From an uncultured Chitinophaga sp. (lineage in GTDB: Bacteria > Bacteroidota > Bacteroidia > Chitinophagales > Chitinophagaceae), in the NCBI RefSeq assembly GCF_946479755.1, contig NZ_CAMLHC010000027.1, forward strand, positions 38,761 through 102,760: a stretch of DNA of 64,000 nt. Reading direction: 5' to 3'. Positions within the stretch are counted from its first letter, which is position 1, and each line of letters begins with the position of its first letter. The notes beneath the pieces are model-generated. The model was not told the DNA's origin. It saw only the letters and a program-made list of their open reading frames with translations, and did not search any database. A program made the translations under genes and the position numbers. Below are positions 46,009-54,948 of the stretch, in pieces.

Positions 46009-46904
46009 AAAGGAGAGACTTTTTAAGGCAGTCGGGCCTGGCATCCGGCAGGTTGTTATTACCTGCTTTTATGCAGGCCGCCGTGGGCAAAGCACCGGTG
46101 GCAGCGGCCGGGCGCAGGGTGGTATTTATCCGCCTGCAGGGCGGCAATGACGGGTTGAACACTGTGGTCCCGTATGGACAGTCACATTATTATGAACAGC
46201 GGCCGCAGCTGGCTGTTCCGGCGGACGAAGTACTGCCGGCGGCCGATGGCTGGGGTTTTCATCCGGCGCTGAAGGAGCTGTTGCCCTTGTACGAGCGGCG
46301 GCAGTTGCTCGTGTTGCAGCAGGTGGGTTATCCTGATACCGACCCTTCCCATTATCATTCCGGGGAAATCTGGCGCACCGGCTGCTGCCAGGGGCTGGAA
46401 GCCAATCACTGGTTGCCCGCCGGGGTGCCTGTGGCAGATTACGGAGAACAGGATTTTGATGTTTCCCTGGAAGATATTACCCGCAGGATCCTGCAGGGAG
46501 ATGCCACCCGCGTTTATCATGTAGCGCTGGACGGTTTTGACACACACCAGTTCCAGCGGGCGCAGCATGACGGGCTGCTGGGCGTTTATGCGCAGGGTGT
46601 TAGCCGTTTTCTGCAGCAGCTGGAGCGGGGCGGGCAGCTGGAAAATACGCTGGTAGTGACCTGGTCGGAGTTTGGGCGCAGTGTAGGCGAGAATGTGCGC
46701 CGGGGCACGGACCACGGCGAGGCCGGGCAGGTATATATTTTCGGCAGCCGGCTGAAGCAGTGGGGAATTGAGCCTTGTACGCTGGCAGGAGGGCATTTGC
46801 CGGTGCGGACCGATTTCCGCAGCCTGTATGCTACTATAGCCGGCCGCTGGCTGGAAACCGACAGCAGGCTGAATAGCCGCTTTTCCGCTATGGGCTGGCT
46901 GTAG
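46005..46904 (+). CDS. short DUF1501 protein with Tat signal
   Basis: A 299-residue member of DUF1501, a sulfatase/alkaline phosphatase-like fold. The N terminus MKRRDFLRQSGLASG has a twin-arginine motif, followed by a mature domain starting RRVVFIRLQGGNDGLNTVVPYG. Near the C terminus are VTWSEFGRSVGEN and GTDHGEAGQVYIFG, the conserved acidic/His region. It is about 100 residues shorter than many DUF1501 proteins, so internal loops are reduced; the frame shows no break. It should be exported folded via Tat. Its job in the sugar operon is unknown. Confidence 0.82.
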   Translation: MKRRDFLRQSGLASGRLLLPAFMQAAVGKAPVAAAGRRVVFIRLQGGNDGLNTVVPYGQSHYYEQRPQLAVPADEVLPAADGWGFHPALKELLPLYERRQLLVLQQVGYPDTDPSHYHSGEIWRTGCCQGLEANHWLPAGVPVADYGEQDFDVSLEDITRRILQGDATRVYHVALDGFDTHQFQRAQHDGLLGVYAQGVSRFLQQLERGGQLENTLVVTWSEFGRSVGENVRRGTDHGEAGQVYIFGSRLKQWGIEPCTLAGGHLPVRTDFRSLYATIAGRWLETDSRLNSRFSAMGWL

Positions 46905-46975
46905 GAGGTGCTGCTGGGGCCTTTCTCCCGGATTCTGTTCACAAATTTTTTTAATTCATAGAAAATAATACCTTT

Positions 46976-47011
46976 GCAGTCCTTTTTGAGTAAGAAAGGA
47001 CTGCTTTTTTT
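46976..47011 (+). terminator. terminator after the sugar operon
   Basis: GCAGTCCTTT pairs with AAAGGACTGC around nine bases, followed by seven T residues. It lies 71 bases after the DUF1501 stop. A TACCTTTG box (46969-46976) ends at the first base of the stem. Confidence 0.8.
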
Positions 47012-47074
47012 ATTATTTTCACGCGGCTCTCGGGGCTGACGGCTGAAAAGCAAAAGTTCTTATTTTTATCAGTT

Positions 47075-47156
47075 CCGGGTGTGGTGAAATTGGTAGACAT
47101 GCCAGACTTAGGATCTGGTGCCGCAAGGCATGGGGGTTCGAGTCCCTCCACCCGGA
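47075..47156 (+). tRNA. tRNA-Leu (anticodon TAG)
   Basis: A class II tRNA: acceptor arms CCGGGTG and CACCCGG, D arm with AAATTGGTAGAC, anticodon loop CTTAGGA (TAG, reading CUA/CUG), a long variable arm (TGCCGCAAGGCA) and T arm GGTTCGAGTCC. The 3' CCA is not encoded. No strong promoter box is seen directly upstream. Confidence 0.95.
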
Positions 47157-47382
47157 CACTTACATTAAGTGGCAATGTGTCAATATGGCAACGTGATAAT
47201 GCTATGCTTTCCTTCACTTTCATTGTCACTGCGTTCCTATCTGACGCGCTCTCACCTAATCAATTGTCTTTTATTATTTTTTAGTTTCCTGCCATTCCTG
47301 CTTGCCGTTTGTGACTTCATGGCAGAAAATCAAACAAGGAATCATTATTGCTTCTTAAAGAACATTTTTATACAATTCAATT

Positions 47383-48762
47383 ATGGCAACCGTTACCAGA
47401 GAAAACATTGGTTTATTGAACGATAAGATCACTGTGAAAGTGAGCCAGGAAGATTACCTTCCTAATTTTGACAAAGCAGTAAAACAATTCAGCAAGAATG
47501 CAAACATCCCGGGCTTCCGTAAAGGAATGGTGCCTGCCGGTATGGTTAAGAAGATGCACGGTCCGGCCATTTTCGGCGACGAAGTGCTGAAAACCGTGGA
47601 AAAAGAGCTGATGGGTTATGTACAGGCAGAGAAACTGGAGATCTTCGGTCAGCCGCTCTCTCTGGAAAAAACTGCTAAAAACCTCGATTTTGCTAATCCG
47701 GAAGAATATGCATTCGAGTTCGAAGTAGGCCTGAAACCAACTTTTGAGGTAACTCCGCTCGAAAGCAACAAAACCACCCTTACCCGTTACAAAGTAGCCG
47801 TAACCGACGAGATGGTAAACGACGAATTACAGCGTTTACAGCTGAAAGGCGGCAAACCTTCTGAATCAGAAGCTGTTTCCACTGAAGACGACATCATCAA
47901 TGTTACTTTCGAGGAAGCTGACGCTAAAGGCAACGTAGTAGAAGGTGGCATCACCAAAGAAAACAGCCTGCTGGTAAAATACTTCACTGACGCTGTTCAG
48001 GCTGAGCTGAAAGGCAAAAAAATCAACGACAGCATTGTTATTGAACTGGGCAAATCTTTCGATGAACAACGTTTGGGCTGGATCCTGAAAGATCTGGGCT
48101 TTGAAACCGGCGATAAAGAAGCCGCTAAAAAGCATTTCAAACTGACCATCACCAAGATCACCCTGATCGAAAAAAGAGAATTGAACGAAGAGTTCTTCAA
48201 AGAAGTTTATCCTGCTGACAGCATCACCACTGAAGAAGCTTTCCGCGCTAAACTGAAAGAAGAGATCGCGAAATACTGGGATTCAGAAAGCCGCAACCAC
48301 ATGCACAACGACCTGTTTGAAGTGCTGGTTCACGAAACGCCGATCGAATTACCAAAGGATTTCCTGAAACGCTGGCTGCAGGTAGGTGGTGAAAAACCTA
48401 AAACCGCAGAAGAAGCTGAAAAAGAATTCCCGGGTTTCGACCACCAACTGCGCTGGACGCTGATCAGCGATAAACTGGTTCGTGATAATAAACTGGAAGT
48501 TTCTTTCGAAGACCTGAGAGAGAACGCCAAACAAAAAGTACTGGGCTACTACGGTGGTGCTGCCGCCGATGGAGCTGAATGGCTGGACAGCTACCTGGAC
48601 CGCCTGCTGCAGGACGAAAAATTTGTTGACCAGACTTACCGCGAAATGATCACCGCCAAGTTGTTTGACTGGGCTGAGACCAAGGTGAACGTGAAAGAAG
48701 AGGAAATCAAAGCAGAAGAATTTGTTAATTTACCTCATAAACATCACCATCATGAACATTAA
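47383..48762 (+). CDS. tig: trigger factor
   Basis: Ribosome-associated chaperone that shields nascent chains at the tunnel exit. The 459-residue protein has the N-terminal ribosome-binding loop NIPGFRKGMVP (about residues 43-53), a divergent middle domain in the place of the FKBP domain, and a long helical C-terminal chaperone domain. The C terminus ends in a His-rich stretch (HKHHHHEH). It overlaps clpP by 11 bases, so the two are translationally linked. A longer upstream reading is rejected because MATVTRENIGLLNDKI matches the family start. Confidence 0.95.
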   Translation: MATVTRENIGLLNDKITVKVSQEDYLPNFDKAVKQFSKNANIPGFRKGMVPAGMVKKMHGPAIFGDEVLKTVEKELMGYVQAEKLEIFGQPLSLEKTAKNLDFANPEEYAFEFEVGLKPTFEVTPLESNKTTLTRYKVAVTDEMVNDELQRLQLKGGKPSESEAVSTEDDIINVTFEEADAKGNVVEGGITKENSLLVKYFTDAVQAELKGKKINDSIVIELGKSFDEQRLGWILKDLGFETGDKEAAKKHFKLTITKITLIEKRELNEEFFKEVYPADSITTEEAFRAKLKEEIAKYWDSESRNHMHNDLFEVLVHETPIELPKDFLKRWLQVGGEKPKTAEEAEKEFPGFDHQLRWTLISDKLVRDNKLEVSFEDLRENAKQKVLGYYGGAAADGAEWLDSYLDRLLQDEKFVDQTYREMITAKLFDWAETKVNVKEEEIKAEEFVNLPHKHHHHEH

Positions 48763-49456
48763 TAACGACGAATTCAGAAGATATGCCATTAAACACCGCG
48801 GAATCAGCAGCCTGGTAGTAGACAGCTATGCCAAGAGCCACTCTATCAACAGCCTGACTCCCTACATCCTGGAAGAACGCCAGATGAATATGACGCAGAT
48901 GGACGTATTCTCCAGGCTGATGGCTGATCGTATCATTTTCCTCGGCGACCCGGTAAATGACTATGTGGCGAACGTTATCACCGCACAGTTACTGTTCCTC
49001 GAGTCTTCCGACCGCAACCGTGATATTCAGATGTACATCAATAGCCCCGGTGGCAGCGTATACGCAGGCCTGGGCATTTATGACACCATGCAGATCATTT
49101 CTCCTGACGTAGCCACTATCTGTACCGGTATGGCCGCCTCCTTCGGCGCTGTACTGCTGGTAGCCGGTTCCAAAGGCAAACGTACTGCCCTGAAACACGC
49201 CCGCGTAATGATCCACCAGCCTCATGGCGGTGCTGAAGGTCAGACTTCTGACATCGAAATCACTGCGCGTGAGTTCGTTAAGCTGAAAAAAGAGCTGAAC
49301 GAAATCATTGCCGGCCACTGCGGTCAACCCGTGAAAAAAGTGGAAAAAGACTCTGACCGTGACTACTGGATGACCGCTGATGAAGCCAAAGAATACGGCA
49401 TCATTGACGACGTTCTTCAGAAAAATCCGAAAAAACAACTGGATACTCCCCAGTAA
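48752..49456 (+). CDS. clpP: ATP-dependent Clp protease proteolytic subunit
   Basis: Serine protease that forms the tetradecameric barrel of ClpXP. The 234-residue protein has the catalytic Ser130 in GMAASFGAV, His155 in RVMIHQPHGG and an Asp in SDRDYWM. The start MNINNDEFRRYAIKHRG lies inside the end of tig; the frame open 30 bases further upstream is not needed. A 30-residue N-terminal extension before the protease fold may act as a propeptide. clpX follows after a terminator-like hairpin. Confidence 0.96.
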   Translation: MNINNDEFRRYAIKHRGISSLVVDSYAKSHSINSLTPYILEERQMNMTQMDVFSRLMADRIIFLGDPVNDYVANVITAQLLFLESSDRNRDIQMYINSPGGSVYAGLGIYDTMQIISPDVATICTGMAASFGAVLLVAGSKGKRTALKHARVMIHQPHGGAEGQTSDIEITAREFVKLKKELNEIIAGHCGQPVKKVEKDSDRDYWMTADEAKEYGIIDDVLQKNPKKQLDTPQ

Positions 49457-49591
49457 TCCGGTGACCGGGCATCAAGAAACAACAGATATAGCATAACTAC
49501 TAATTGTTAAATCCTGAGAATGCTTGATTTATCCCGTAACAACGACAATATCCGGACTGATCAGGAACACCCTGGCCGGTTAAGATAACTT

Positions 49592-49624
49592 TAACAGTCC
49601 CGCCTCAGGCGGGGCTGTTTTATT
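49592..49624 (+). terminator. terminator after clpP
   Basis: AACAGTCCCGCC pairs with GGCGGGGCTGTT (one G-T pair) around TCA, followed by a T-rich stretch. It separates clpP from clpX. Confidence 0.8.
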
Positions 49625-49714
49625 TTCCGCCCACCCGGATTTTTAGTGTAAATTTGTAACCCTGTAACGAGATTGCAGGACTTGAGATTCGTCGAAAAAT
49701 AATTTATTCTGAAA

Positions 49715-50956
49715 ATGAAAGAATCGAAAATTCGTTGTTCTTTCTGCAGCCGCTCCAAAGATGATGTGCAGATACTGATTGCGGGCGCAGAAGGACATAT
49801 CTGTGAAAACTGTGTGGCCAACGCGCAGGAGATCATTGACGCGGAGCTTTTCACTCCCGGCAAAAAATCTGCACCCACCACCGCCAGCGCTATGCCCAAA
49901 GTAGCCAAGCCCATGGACATGAAAAAGTTCCTGGATGAATACGTGATCGGGCAGGACGATGCTAAAAAAATACTGGCCGTAGCGGTATACAACCACTACA
50001 AAAGGCTCAACCAGCAGATAGGAGACGATGAAGTGGAAATTGAAAAATCCAACATCATCATGGTCGGTGAAACCGGTACCGGTAAAACCCTGCTGGCCAA
50101 ATCCATCGCCAAACAGCTCAACGTACCTTTCACCATCGTAGACGCCACCGTGTTCACGGAAGCCGGCTATGTAGGGGAAGACGTGGAAAGTATCCTCAGC
50201 CGCCTGCTGCAGGTATGCAACTACGACGTGGAAGCGGCGGAACGTGGCATCGTATACATCGATGAAATCGATAAAATCGCCCGTAAAAACGATAACCCTT
50301 CCATCACCCGTGATGTAAGCGGCGAAGGCGTACAACAGGGCCTGCTCAAACTGCTGGAAGGCGCCGAAGTACTGGTACCCCCACAAGGCGGCCGTAAACA
50401 CCCGGAACAGAAACTGATCAAGCTGAACACCAGCAACATCCTGTTCATCTGCGGCGGCGCTTTTGACGGTATTGACCGCATCATCAGCAGAAGAGTACAA
50501 ACCCACTCCATCGGCTTCACTGTCAACAAAGACAAAGAAGAAGAGAACAGAAAACAGATCCTCCGGTATGTAAATTCCCAGGACCTGAAATCTTTCGGCC
50601 TGATCCCCGAATTACTCGGACGTCTGCCGGTAGTGACCTACCTCAACTCGCTGGACCGCGACACCCTGAAAGCGATCCTCACCGAGCCGAAGAACGCGCT
50701 GATCAAACAATACAAGAAACTGTTCTCTATCGAAAACATAGAACTCCAGGTGGAAGCCGAAGCGATCGAATACATCGTGGACAAAGCCATGGAATACAAA
50801 CTGGGCGCCCGCGGCCTCCGGTCTATCTGCGAAGTGGTGCTGAGCGATGCTATGTATGAACTGCCATCTGCCAACGAAACCACTTTTGCGCTGACGAAAG
50901 AGTATGCCCAGGCCAAACTGGAACAGTCTACCTTATCAAAGCTCAAAGTAGCATAA
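49715..50956 (+). CDS. clpX: ClpX AAA+ unfoldase
   Basis: Hexameric ATPase that unfolds substrates into ClpP. The 413-residue protein begins with the zinc-binding domain (RCSFCSRSKDD and HICENC, four Cys). The AAA+ domain has Walker A GETGTGKTLLA (about residue 119), Walker B YIDEIDKI, the THSIGF loop that docks on ClpP, and sensor 2 in GARGLRSI. A TAAATTTG box lies about 60-70 bases upstream. It is transcribed in the same direction as tig-clpP and completes the chaperone-protease set. Confidence 0.97.
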   Translation: MKESKIRCSFCSRSKDDVQILIAGAEGHICENCVANAQEIIDAELFTPGKKSAPTTASAMPKVAKPMDMKKFLDEYVIGQDDAKKILAVAVYNHYKRLNQQIGDDEVEIEKSNIIMVGETGTGKTLLAKSIAKQLNVPFTIVDATVFTEAGYVGEDVESILSRLLQVCNYDVEAAERGIVYIDEIDKIARKNDNPSITRDVSGEGVQQGLLKLLEGAEVLVPPQGGRKHPEQKLIKLNTSNILFICGGAFDGIDRIISRRVQTHSIGFTVNKDKEEENRKQILRYVNSQDLKSFGLIPELLGRLPVVTYLNSLDRDTLKAILTEPKNALIKQYKKLFSIENIELQVEAEAIEYIVDKAMEYKLGARGLRSICEVVLSDAMYELPSANETTFALTKEYAQAKLEQSTLSKLKVA

Positions 50957-50958
50957 TC

Positions 50959-51067
50959 AATTGCGAATTACGAGCTGCGAATGATGAATTTGGGCGTTAA
51001 ATTGCCCGGGTTGCCTAAGTAACCGCCGGAAAGAGAATTCTCCATTCGTAACCCGTAATTCGCAATT
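50959..51067. repeat. AATTGCGAATTACG inverted-repeat element
   Basis: The left end (50959-50990) and the reversed right end (51035-51067) share AATTGCGAATTACG, then CGAATG and GAATT, with scattered mismatches. The core word matches the ends of the element between ffh and rpoD. The interior is about 45 bases with no gene. It sits between clpX and the small charged protein gene. Confidence 0.6.
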
Positions 51068-51093
51068 TGTAATAACCTTTAAAACCCACTATT

Positions 51094-51408
51094 ATGCAGG
51101 AACTTATTCAGCAACTACAGGCCAAAGCCGGCCTCACCCCTGAACAGGCTGCCCAGTCGATTGAAGTGATCAAAGAATATGTGAAAGGCAAACTTCCTCC
51201 CTTTATTGCGGGTACTGTAGATACCTGGTTTGCCAACATGTCCGACAAACCCGGCGAAAAGAAAGAAGGTTTCATGGACAAAGCCAACGACTTCCTCGAT
51301 GATGTGAAAGACAAAGCAGAAGACTGGAAAGATAAAGCGGAAGACTGGGCGGAAGATGCGAAAGACAAAATCTCCGACCTCTTCAACAAAGAAAAGAAAC
51401 AGGCGTAA
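51094..51408 (+). CDS. small charged helical protein
   Basis: The 104-residue soluble protein has an N-terminal helical half (LTPEQAAQSIEVIKEYVKGKLPPF) and a C-terminal half of Asp/Lys/Glu/Ala/Trp repeats (DKAEDWKDKAEDWAEDAKD), likely one long amphipathic helix. The pattern recalls YtxH/LEA-like stress proteins, but I do not recognise a family with certainty. It follows clpX and the inverted-repeat element and ends at a strong terminator, so it may be a single-gene unit. Confidence 0.72.
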   Translation: MQELIQQLQAKAGLTPEQAAQSIEVIKEYVKGKLPPFIAGTVDTWFANMSDKPGEKKEGFMDKANDFLDDVKDKAEDWKDKAEDWAEDAKDKISDLFNKEKKQA

Positions 51409-51423
51409 CCAGCCACCGGAAGA

Positions 51424-51472
51424 TATAAACGAAAAGCCCCATTGACCGTGTCAATGGGGCTTTTCGTTTATA
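51424..51472. terminator. bidirectional terminator between convergent genes
   Basis: Twenty-two-base perfect arms (starting TATAAACGAAAAGCCCC) close on CCGTG, with A- and T-rich flanks on both strands. It ends the small charged protein and the cytochrome c transcripts. Confidence 0.9.
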
Positions 51473-51479
51473 CAGGGCC

Positions 51480-52355
51480 CTACAGGCTTTTCAGATACAA
51501 AAACAACGCCTGCAACTCCTCATCAGAATATTGGGCGGTCATACGCCAGGGCATCTCCTCGTTTTTCAGCTTCACTCCTTCCGGCGTACTACCCGTGCGC
51601 AACGCGGTAATAAACTCCTGAGCGGTCCACCTGCCCAGGTTGCCTTTAGACGTAATATCAGCCACCTTTTTACCACCGGGAATAGGACTGTCGCCACCGG
51701 TGAAATGCGGATTATGACATCCCGAACAGGACACCGACAGGTATTCGCCATAGCCTTTGGTCACGGAAACCGCCACAGCAGCGGGTTGCTGATAACCATG
51801 GTCAATCTTTTCAGCCGGGAACAGCGGCAACTTGCCCAATACGGTCAGTACTTTACCAAGCGGACCGGTCTTCGTAGGCGGCAGGCTCCTGTCTACCGGC
51901 GGCTGTGCCTTACAGTAAGCAATCAGCGCAGCCATGTCATTGTCGGACAGCTTTGCATACTCATAAGATGGCATCAGCTTCAGGCTCTTATTGTCTGTAC
52001 CGATACCGTGGCGCATGGCCCGCAGCCAGTCCTGGTCCGTGTAGCCCGCCGGACGGCCGCCCTGCCCGCCCGTTAGATTGGCACCTACCAAACGGCCTAC
52101 CGCCGGATCATCAAGGAATACTTTACCGCCCAGGTCCGCACCGTGACAGTCACCGCAACCTTTAATAGCAAAGAGATGCGCGCCGGCAGCAATAGCAGCC
52201 GAATCATGCGGGACCTCAATAGGCCGTACCGTTACCGCATACTGCTTATTAACGTGTGTACCATACAGGTAAAAGAAAATACCGAAAACAATCAGCAACA
52301 ATGTTGCGAGGCCCAGCAATACAATGCCGGTCCACTTCAGGATTTTGGGGAACAT
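51480..52355 (-). CDS. membrane-anchored dihaem cytochrome c
   Basis: The 291-residue protein has an N-terminal signal/anchor helix (residues about 8-30) and two class I cytochrome c domains with haem-binding motifs CGDCHGA (about residue 68) and CSGCHNPH (about residue 211). The predicted axial Met residues lie in LMPSYEY and EEMPWR. It should sit on the periplasmic side and pass electrons, but a partner oxidase or dehydrogenase is not adjacent. It is a single gene converging with the small charged protein gene. Confidence 0.88.
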   Translation of the reverse strand: MFPKILKWTGIVLLGLATLLLIVFGIFFYLYGTHVNKQYAVTVRPIEVPHDSAAIAAGAHLFAIKGCGDCHGADLGGKVFLDDPAVGRLVGANLTGGQGGRPAGYTDQDWLRAMRHGIGTDNKSLKLMPSYEYAKLSDNDMAALIAYCKAQPPVDRSLPPTKTGPLGKVLTVLGKLPLFPAEKIDHGYQQPAAVAVSVTKGYGEYLSVSCSGCHNPHFTGGDSPIPGGKKVADITSKGNLGRWTAQEFITALRTGSTPEGVKLKNEEMPWRMTAQYSDEELQALFLYLKSL

Positions 52356-52795
52356 GATGTTTACAATTGTTGGTTTAGGAATCAGGCGGTAAAATTAAAA
52401 CGGGGAAATTTGCCGGATATCAGTAGTAGTACTCATTTTTTGGGGTAAGGGTGCTTTTAACGTAAGAAAGCATAACGTGGATTACAGGTTGTAATACTAT
52501 TAGCAAGACGAAGACGAGCCTTTTCCGGTATAAGAAAGCACCCGTTTTAAAGGGTGCTTTCCAGTGCGTAAAAGTGTTTCAAATCTTTCTTTGATTTTGT
52601 GTTAAGGTTGATAAACGGTAAAGAGTGATGAATTAACCCAAATTTAACGTTCCTTTTGCAATATTAAATAACACTAAAGGGGTAATATTTCATTTTATTG
52701 TCAAAAAAGATAAATGGTTTGCCCTTTATCTTTTTTTAAATTAAAAAAATTCGCTTATCTCAATCCTGTCAAAATCAATAAATAATTCGCTGTAG
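52356..52795. other. gene-free AT-rich gap
   Basis: About 440 bases between the cytochrome c and acyl-CoA dehydrogenase genes. It holds a hairpin at 52534-52561 (GAAAGCACCC pairing with GGGTGCTTTC) without a good T tract, and a terminator at 52703-52736. No convincing ORF or tRNA is seen. A small RNA in this gap cannot be excluded. Confidence 0.5.
52703..52736 (-). terminator. terminator after the acyl-CoA dehydrogenase gene
   Basis: AAAAAAGATAAA and TTTATCTTTTTT form a symmetric stem around a ten-base centre, giving a T tract on the minus strand downstream of the dehydrogenase. It can work on both strands. Confidence 0.7.
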
Positions 52796-53935
52796 TTATC
52801 TTAATGCCTCCCTGGCGATCACAATCTTCTGTATTTCGGACGTTCCCTCTCCAATGGTGCATAATTTTGCATCACGATAATATTTTTCCACCGGGAAGTC
52901 TTTCGTATAGCCGTAACCACCGAAAATCTGTACGGCGTCATTGGCCACCCTTACAGCCACTTCGGATGCGTAATACTTAGCCATGGCGGCTTCTTTCGTC
53001 ATTTTCACGCCCCGGTTTTTCATATCTGCCGCCTGCAAAGTGAGCAGCGTAGCGGCTTCTATCTCGGTGGCCATATCTGCCAGTTTAAAAGAAACGCCCT
53101 GGAACGCTGCGATGGGCTGGTCAAACTGGTGTCTTTCCTTCGCGTATTTCACAGCGGCATCCCGCGCGCCCATAGCGATGCCCAGCGACAAGGCAGCAAT
53201 GGAGATACGGCCGCCGTCCAGCACTTTCATGGACTGAATGAAGCCGTCTCCTTCCGCTCCCAGCATATTGGCAGCCGGGATACGGCAATTATCAAAAATC
53301 ATTTCTGCTGTTTCAGAAGCGCGCATGCCCAGCTTATTTTCTTTTTTGCCACCGCTAAAGCCCGGCGTGCCTTTCTCTACCACAAAGGCGGTCATGCCGT
53401 GGCTGTCGCGCACATCGCCGGTACGGGCTATCACTACGGCCACATCACAGCTTTTGCCGTGTGTGATCCAGCATTTGGTGCCGTTGATCACCCAGTGGTC
53501 GCCGTCTTTTTTGGCCACACATTTCATGTTCATGGCGTCGGAGCCGGTGTTGGGCTCTGTCAGGCCCCAGGCGCCGATCCATTCAGCAGTAGCAAGTTTG
53601 GGCAGGTACTTCTTTTTCTGCTCTTCATTGCCAAACTGGAGGATATGGCCGGTACAAAGTGAATTGTGCGCCGCCACACTCAGGCCGATAGCGCCGCAGA
53701 AGCGGGCGATCTCGCTGACAACGGTCACATATTCCAGGTATCCCATACCGCTGCCACCGTATTCCTGTGGTACCAGCACTCCCATTAATCCCAGCTCGCC
53801 CAGTTGTTTGAATAACGTTACAGGAAATTCCTGTGTTTCGTCCCACTCCAACACGTGCGGTACAATATGTGTTTTTCCGAAATCCCGGATCATTTGCGCT
53901 ATCTGTTGCTGCATATCCGTTGGCTCAAAATTCAT
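52796..53935 (-). CDS. acyl-CoA dehydrogenase
   Basis: FAD enzyme that introduces the alpha-beta double bond in acyl-CoA, the first step of beta-oxidation, or acts on branched acyl-CoAs. At 379 residues it is the soluble short/medium-chain type. Family motifs include [12 protein letters not shown], the FAD-contact segment [25 protein letters not shown] and the C-terminal IGEGTSEIQ, with the Glu taken as the catalytic base. It starts 11 bases after the helix-hairpin-helix gene and may be co-transcribed. Chain-length specificity is unknown. Confidence 0.93.
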   Translation of the reverse strand: MNFEPTDMQQQIAQMIRDFGKTHIVPHVLEWDETQEFPVTLFKQLGELGLMGVLVPQEYGGSGMGYLEYVTVVSEIARFCGAIGLSVAAHNSLCTGHILQFGNEEQKKKYLPKLATAEWIGAWGLTEPNTGSDAMNMKCVAKKDGDHWVINGTKCWITHGKSCDVAVVIARTGDVRDSHGMTAFVVEKGTPGFSGGKKENKLGMRASETAEMIFDNCRIPAANMLGAEGDGFIQSMKVLDGGRISIAALSLGIAMGARDAAVKYAKERHQFDQPIAAFQGVSFKLADMATEIEAATLLTLQAADMKNRGVKMTKEAAMAKYYASEVAVRVANDAVQIFGGYGYTKDFPVEKYYRDAKLCTIGEGTSEIQKIVIAREALR

Positions 53936-53946
53936 AACGTGCGGGT

Positions 53947-54876
53947 TTAAAAAGTGATTACAATGTAATGTTCAATTTTACGATAAATAACGTCATCCAC
54001 CAACGGCAGCTGCCGGAGCTCTTCAACACGCCTGAAACCCCCGTGGGCACTACGATACTGTACGATCAGACGGGCCAGTTTATAACGTATGTATGGATGT
54101 GCAGCCAAAGATTTTTCATCTGTGAGGTTGAGGTCTATTTTTTTTAGAGATCCATTACTGATCTGTAAAAAAGGTTGAATTTTTTTAAAGGTGCTATCCG
54201 GCAAACCATAACATTCGCTTACCTGGCTAATGTCGTAGAACCCGCCCAGCTTCTCCCGGAAGGCGACGATGCGCCTGGCAAAGCCCGGTCCTATGCCCGG
54301 CAACGCCTGCCAGCCGGCCGTATCGGCGGTGTTCACATCAATCGTCCGGGGCGGCGGCTTACGGTGATACTCCCTGTAATGATACGCTGTATCCCTGCGT
54401 TCCGCCTGCCGGGTACTGTCCCGCCCCGCCACAGCACGCGTGATCCGCACATAAGGCTGCAGCTGCCGGCACAACGCGGGCGCCAGTCCGTATACCCGTT
54501 CCAGGTCGGCCGCTGTGCGGAACCGCCCGCCCTTCTGGCGGTATCGCTCAATAGTGGCAGCCGTACGGGCGCTGACGCCCAGCCGTTGCCACCCCTCTGC
54601 CGGCAGCGTATTGGGATCGAAATAAAACAAGGCGCGGGGCACAACGGCGGCGGCTACACTGTCTTCAGCCGGCGGGCGCTGTACTGCTGCGGCCGCGGCT
54701 TCCAGCGAACGCAACGCGGCGGCGCAACCGGTGGTATCCGGCAACGGTACCGGATATAAATAAAACCAAAGGGCCGGCGCACGGCTGGTCAGCCATACCA
54801 GTAGCAGCAACAGGACAATCCCTGTCTGCTCTTTACGGGAAAAGCGGAGTAATTCTTTCAGGGGAGTTTTGCGCAT
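53947..54876 (-). CDS. ComEA-like helix-hairpin-helix protein
   Basis: The 309-residue protein has an N-terminal transmembrane helix (about residues 15-38), an Ala/Pro-rich linker and three helix-hairpin-helix modules: about 90-145, 178-237 ([24 protein letters not shown]) and 250-305. HhH repeats bind DNA non-specifically. Membrane-anchored forms such as ComEA capture DNA for uptake, but the same arrangement occurs in Bacteroidota proteins of unknown role. No other competence gene is in the window. The coding sequence is unusually GC-rich, with many Arg residues. Confidence 0.85.
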   Translation of the reverse strand: MRKTPLKELLRFSRKEQTGIVLLLLLVWLTSRAPALWFYLYPVPLPDTTGCAAALRSLEAAAAAVQRPPAEDSVAAAVVPRALFYFDPNTLPAEGWQRLGVSARTAATIERYRQKGGRFRTAADLERVYGLAPALCRQLQPYVRITRAVAGRDSTRQAERRDTAYHYREYHRKPPPRTIDVNTADTAGWQALPGIGPGFARRIVAFREKLGGFYDISQVSECYGLPDSTFKKIQPFLQISNGSLKKIDLNLTDEKSLAAHPYIRYKLARLIVQYRSAHGGFRRVEELRQLPLVDDVIYRKIEHYIVITF

Positions 54877-54948
54877 AGTTGGGGTCGTCGCTTGTTCCCC
54901 AAGTTAATGCACCCTTACCAGGAAAATGTTAACAGGAAGTAAACGCCG

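Noticed and set aside
46005..46904. DUF1501 gene as a pseudogene
   Set aside because: It is shorter than many relatives, but the frame is intact, the Tat signal and the C-terminal motif are present, and it is coupled to the transporter.
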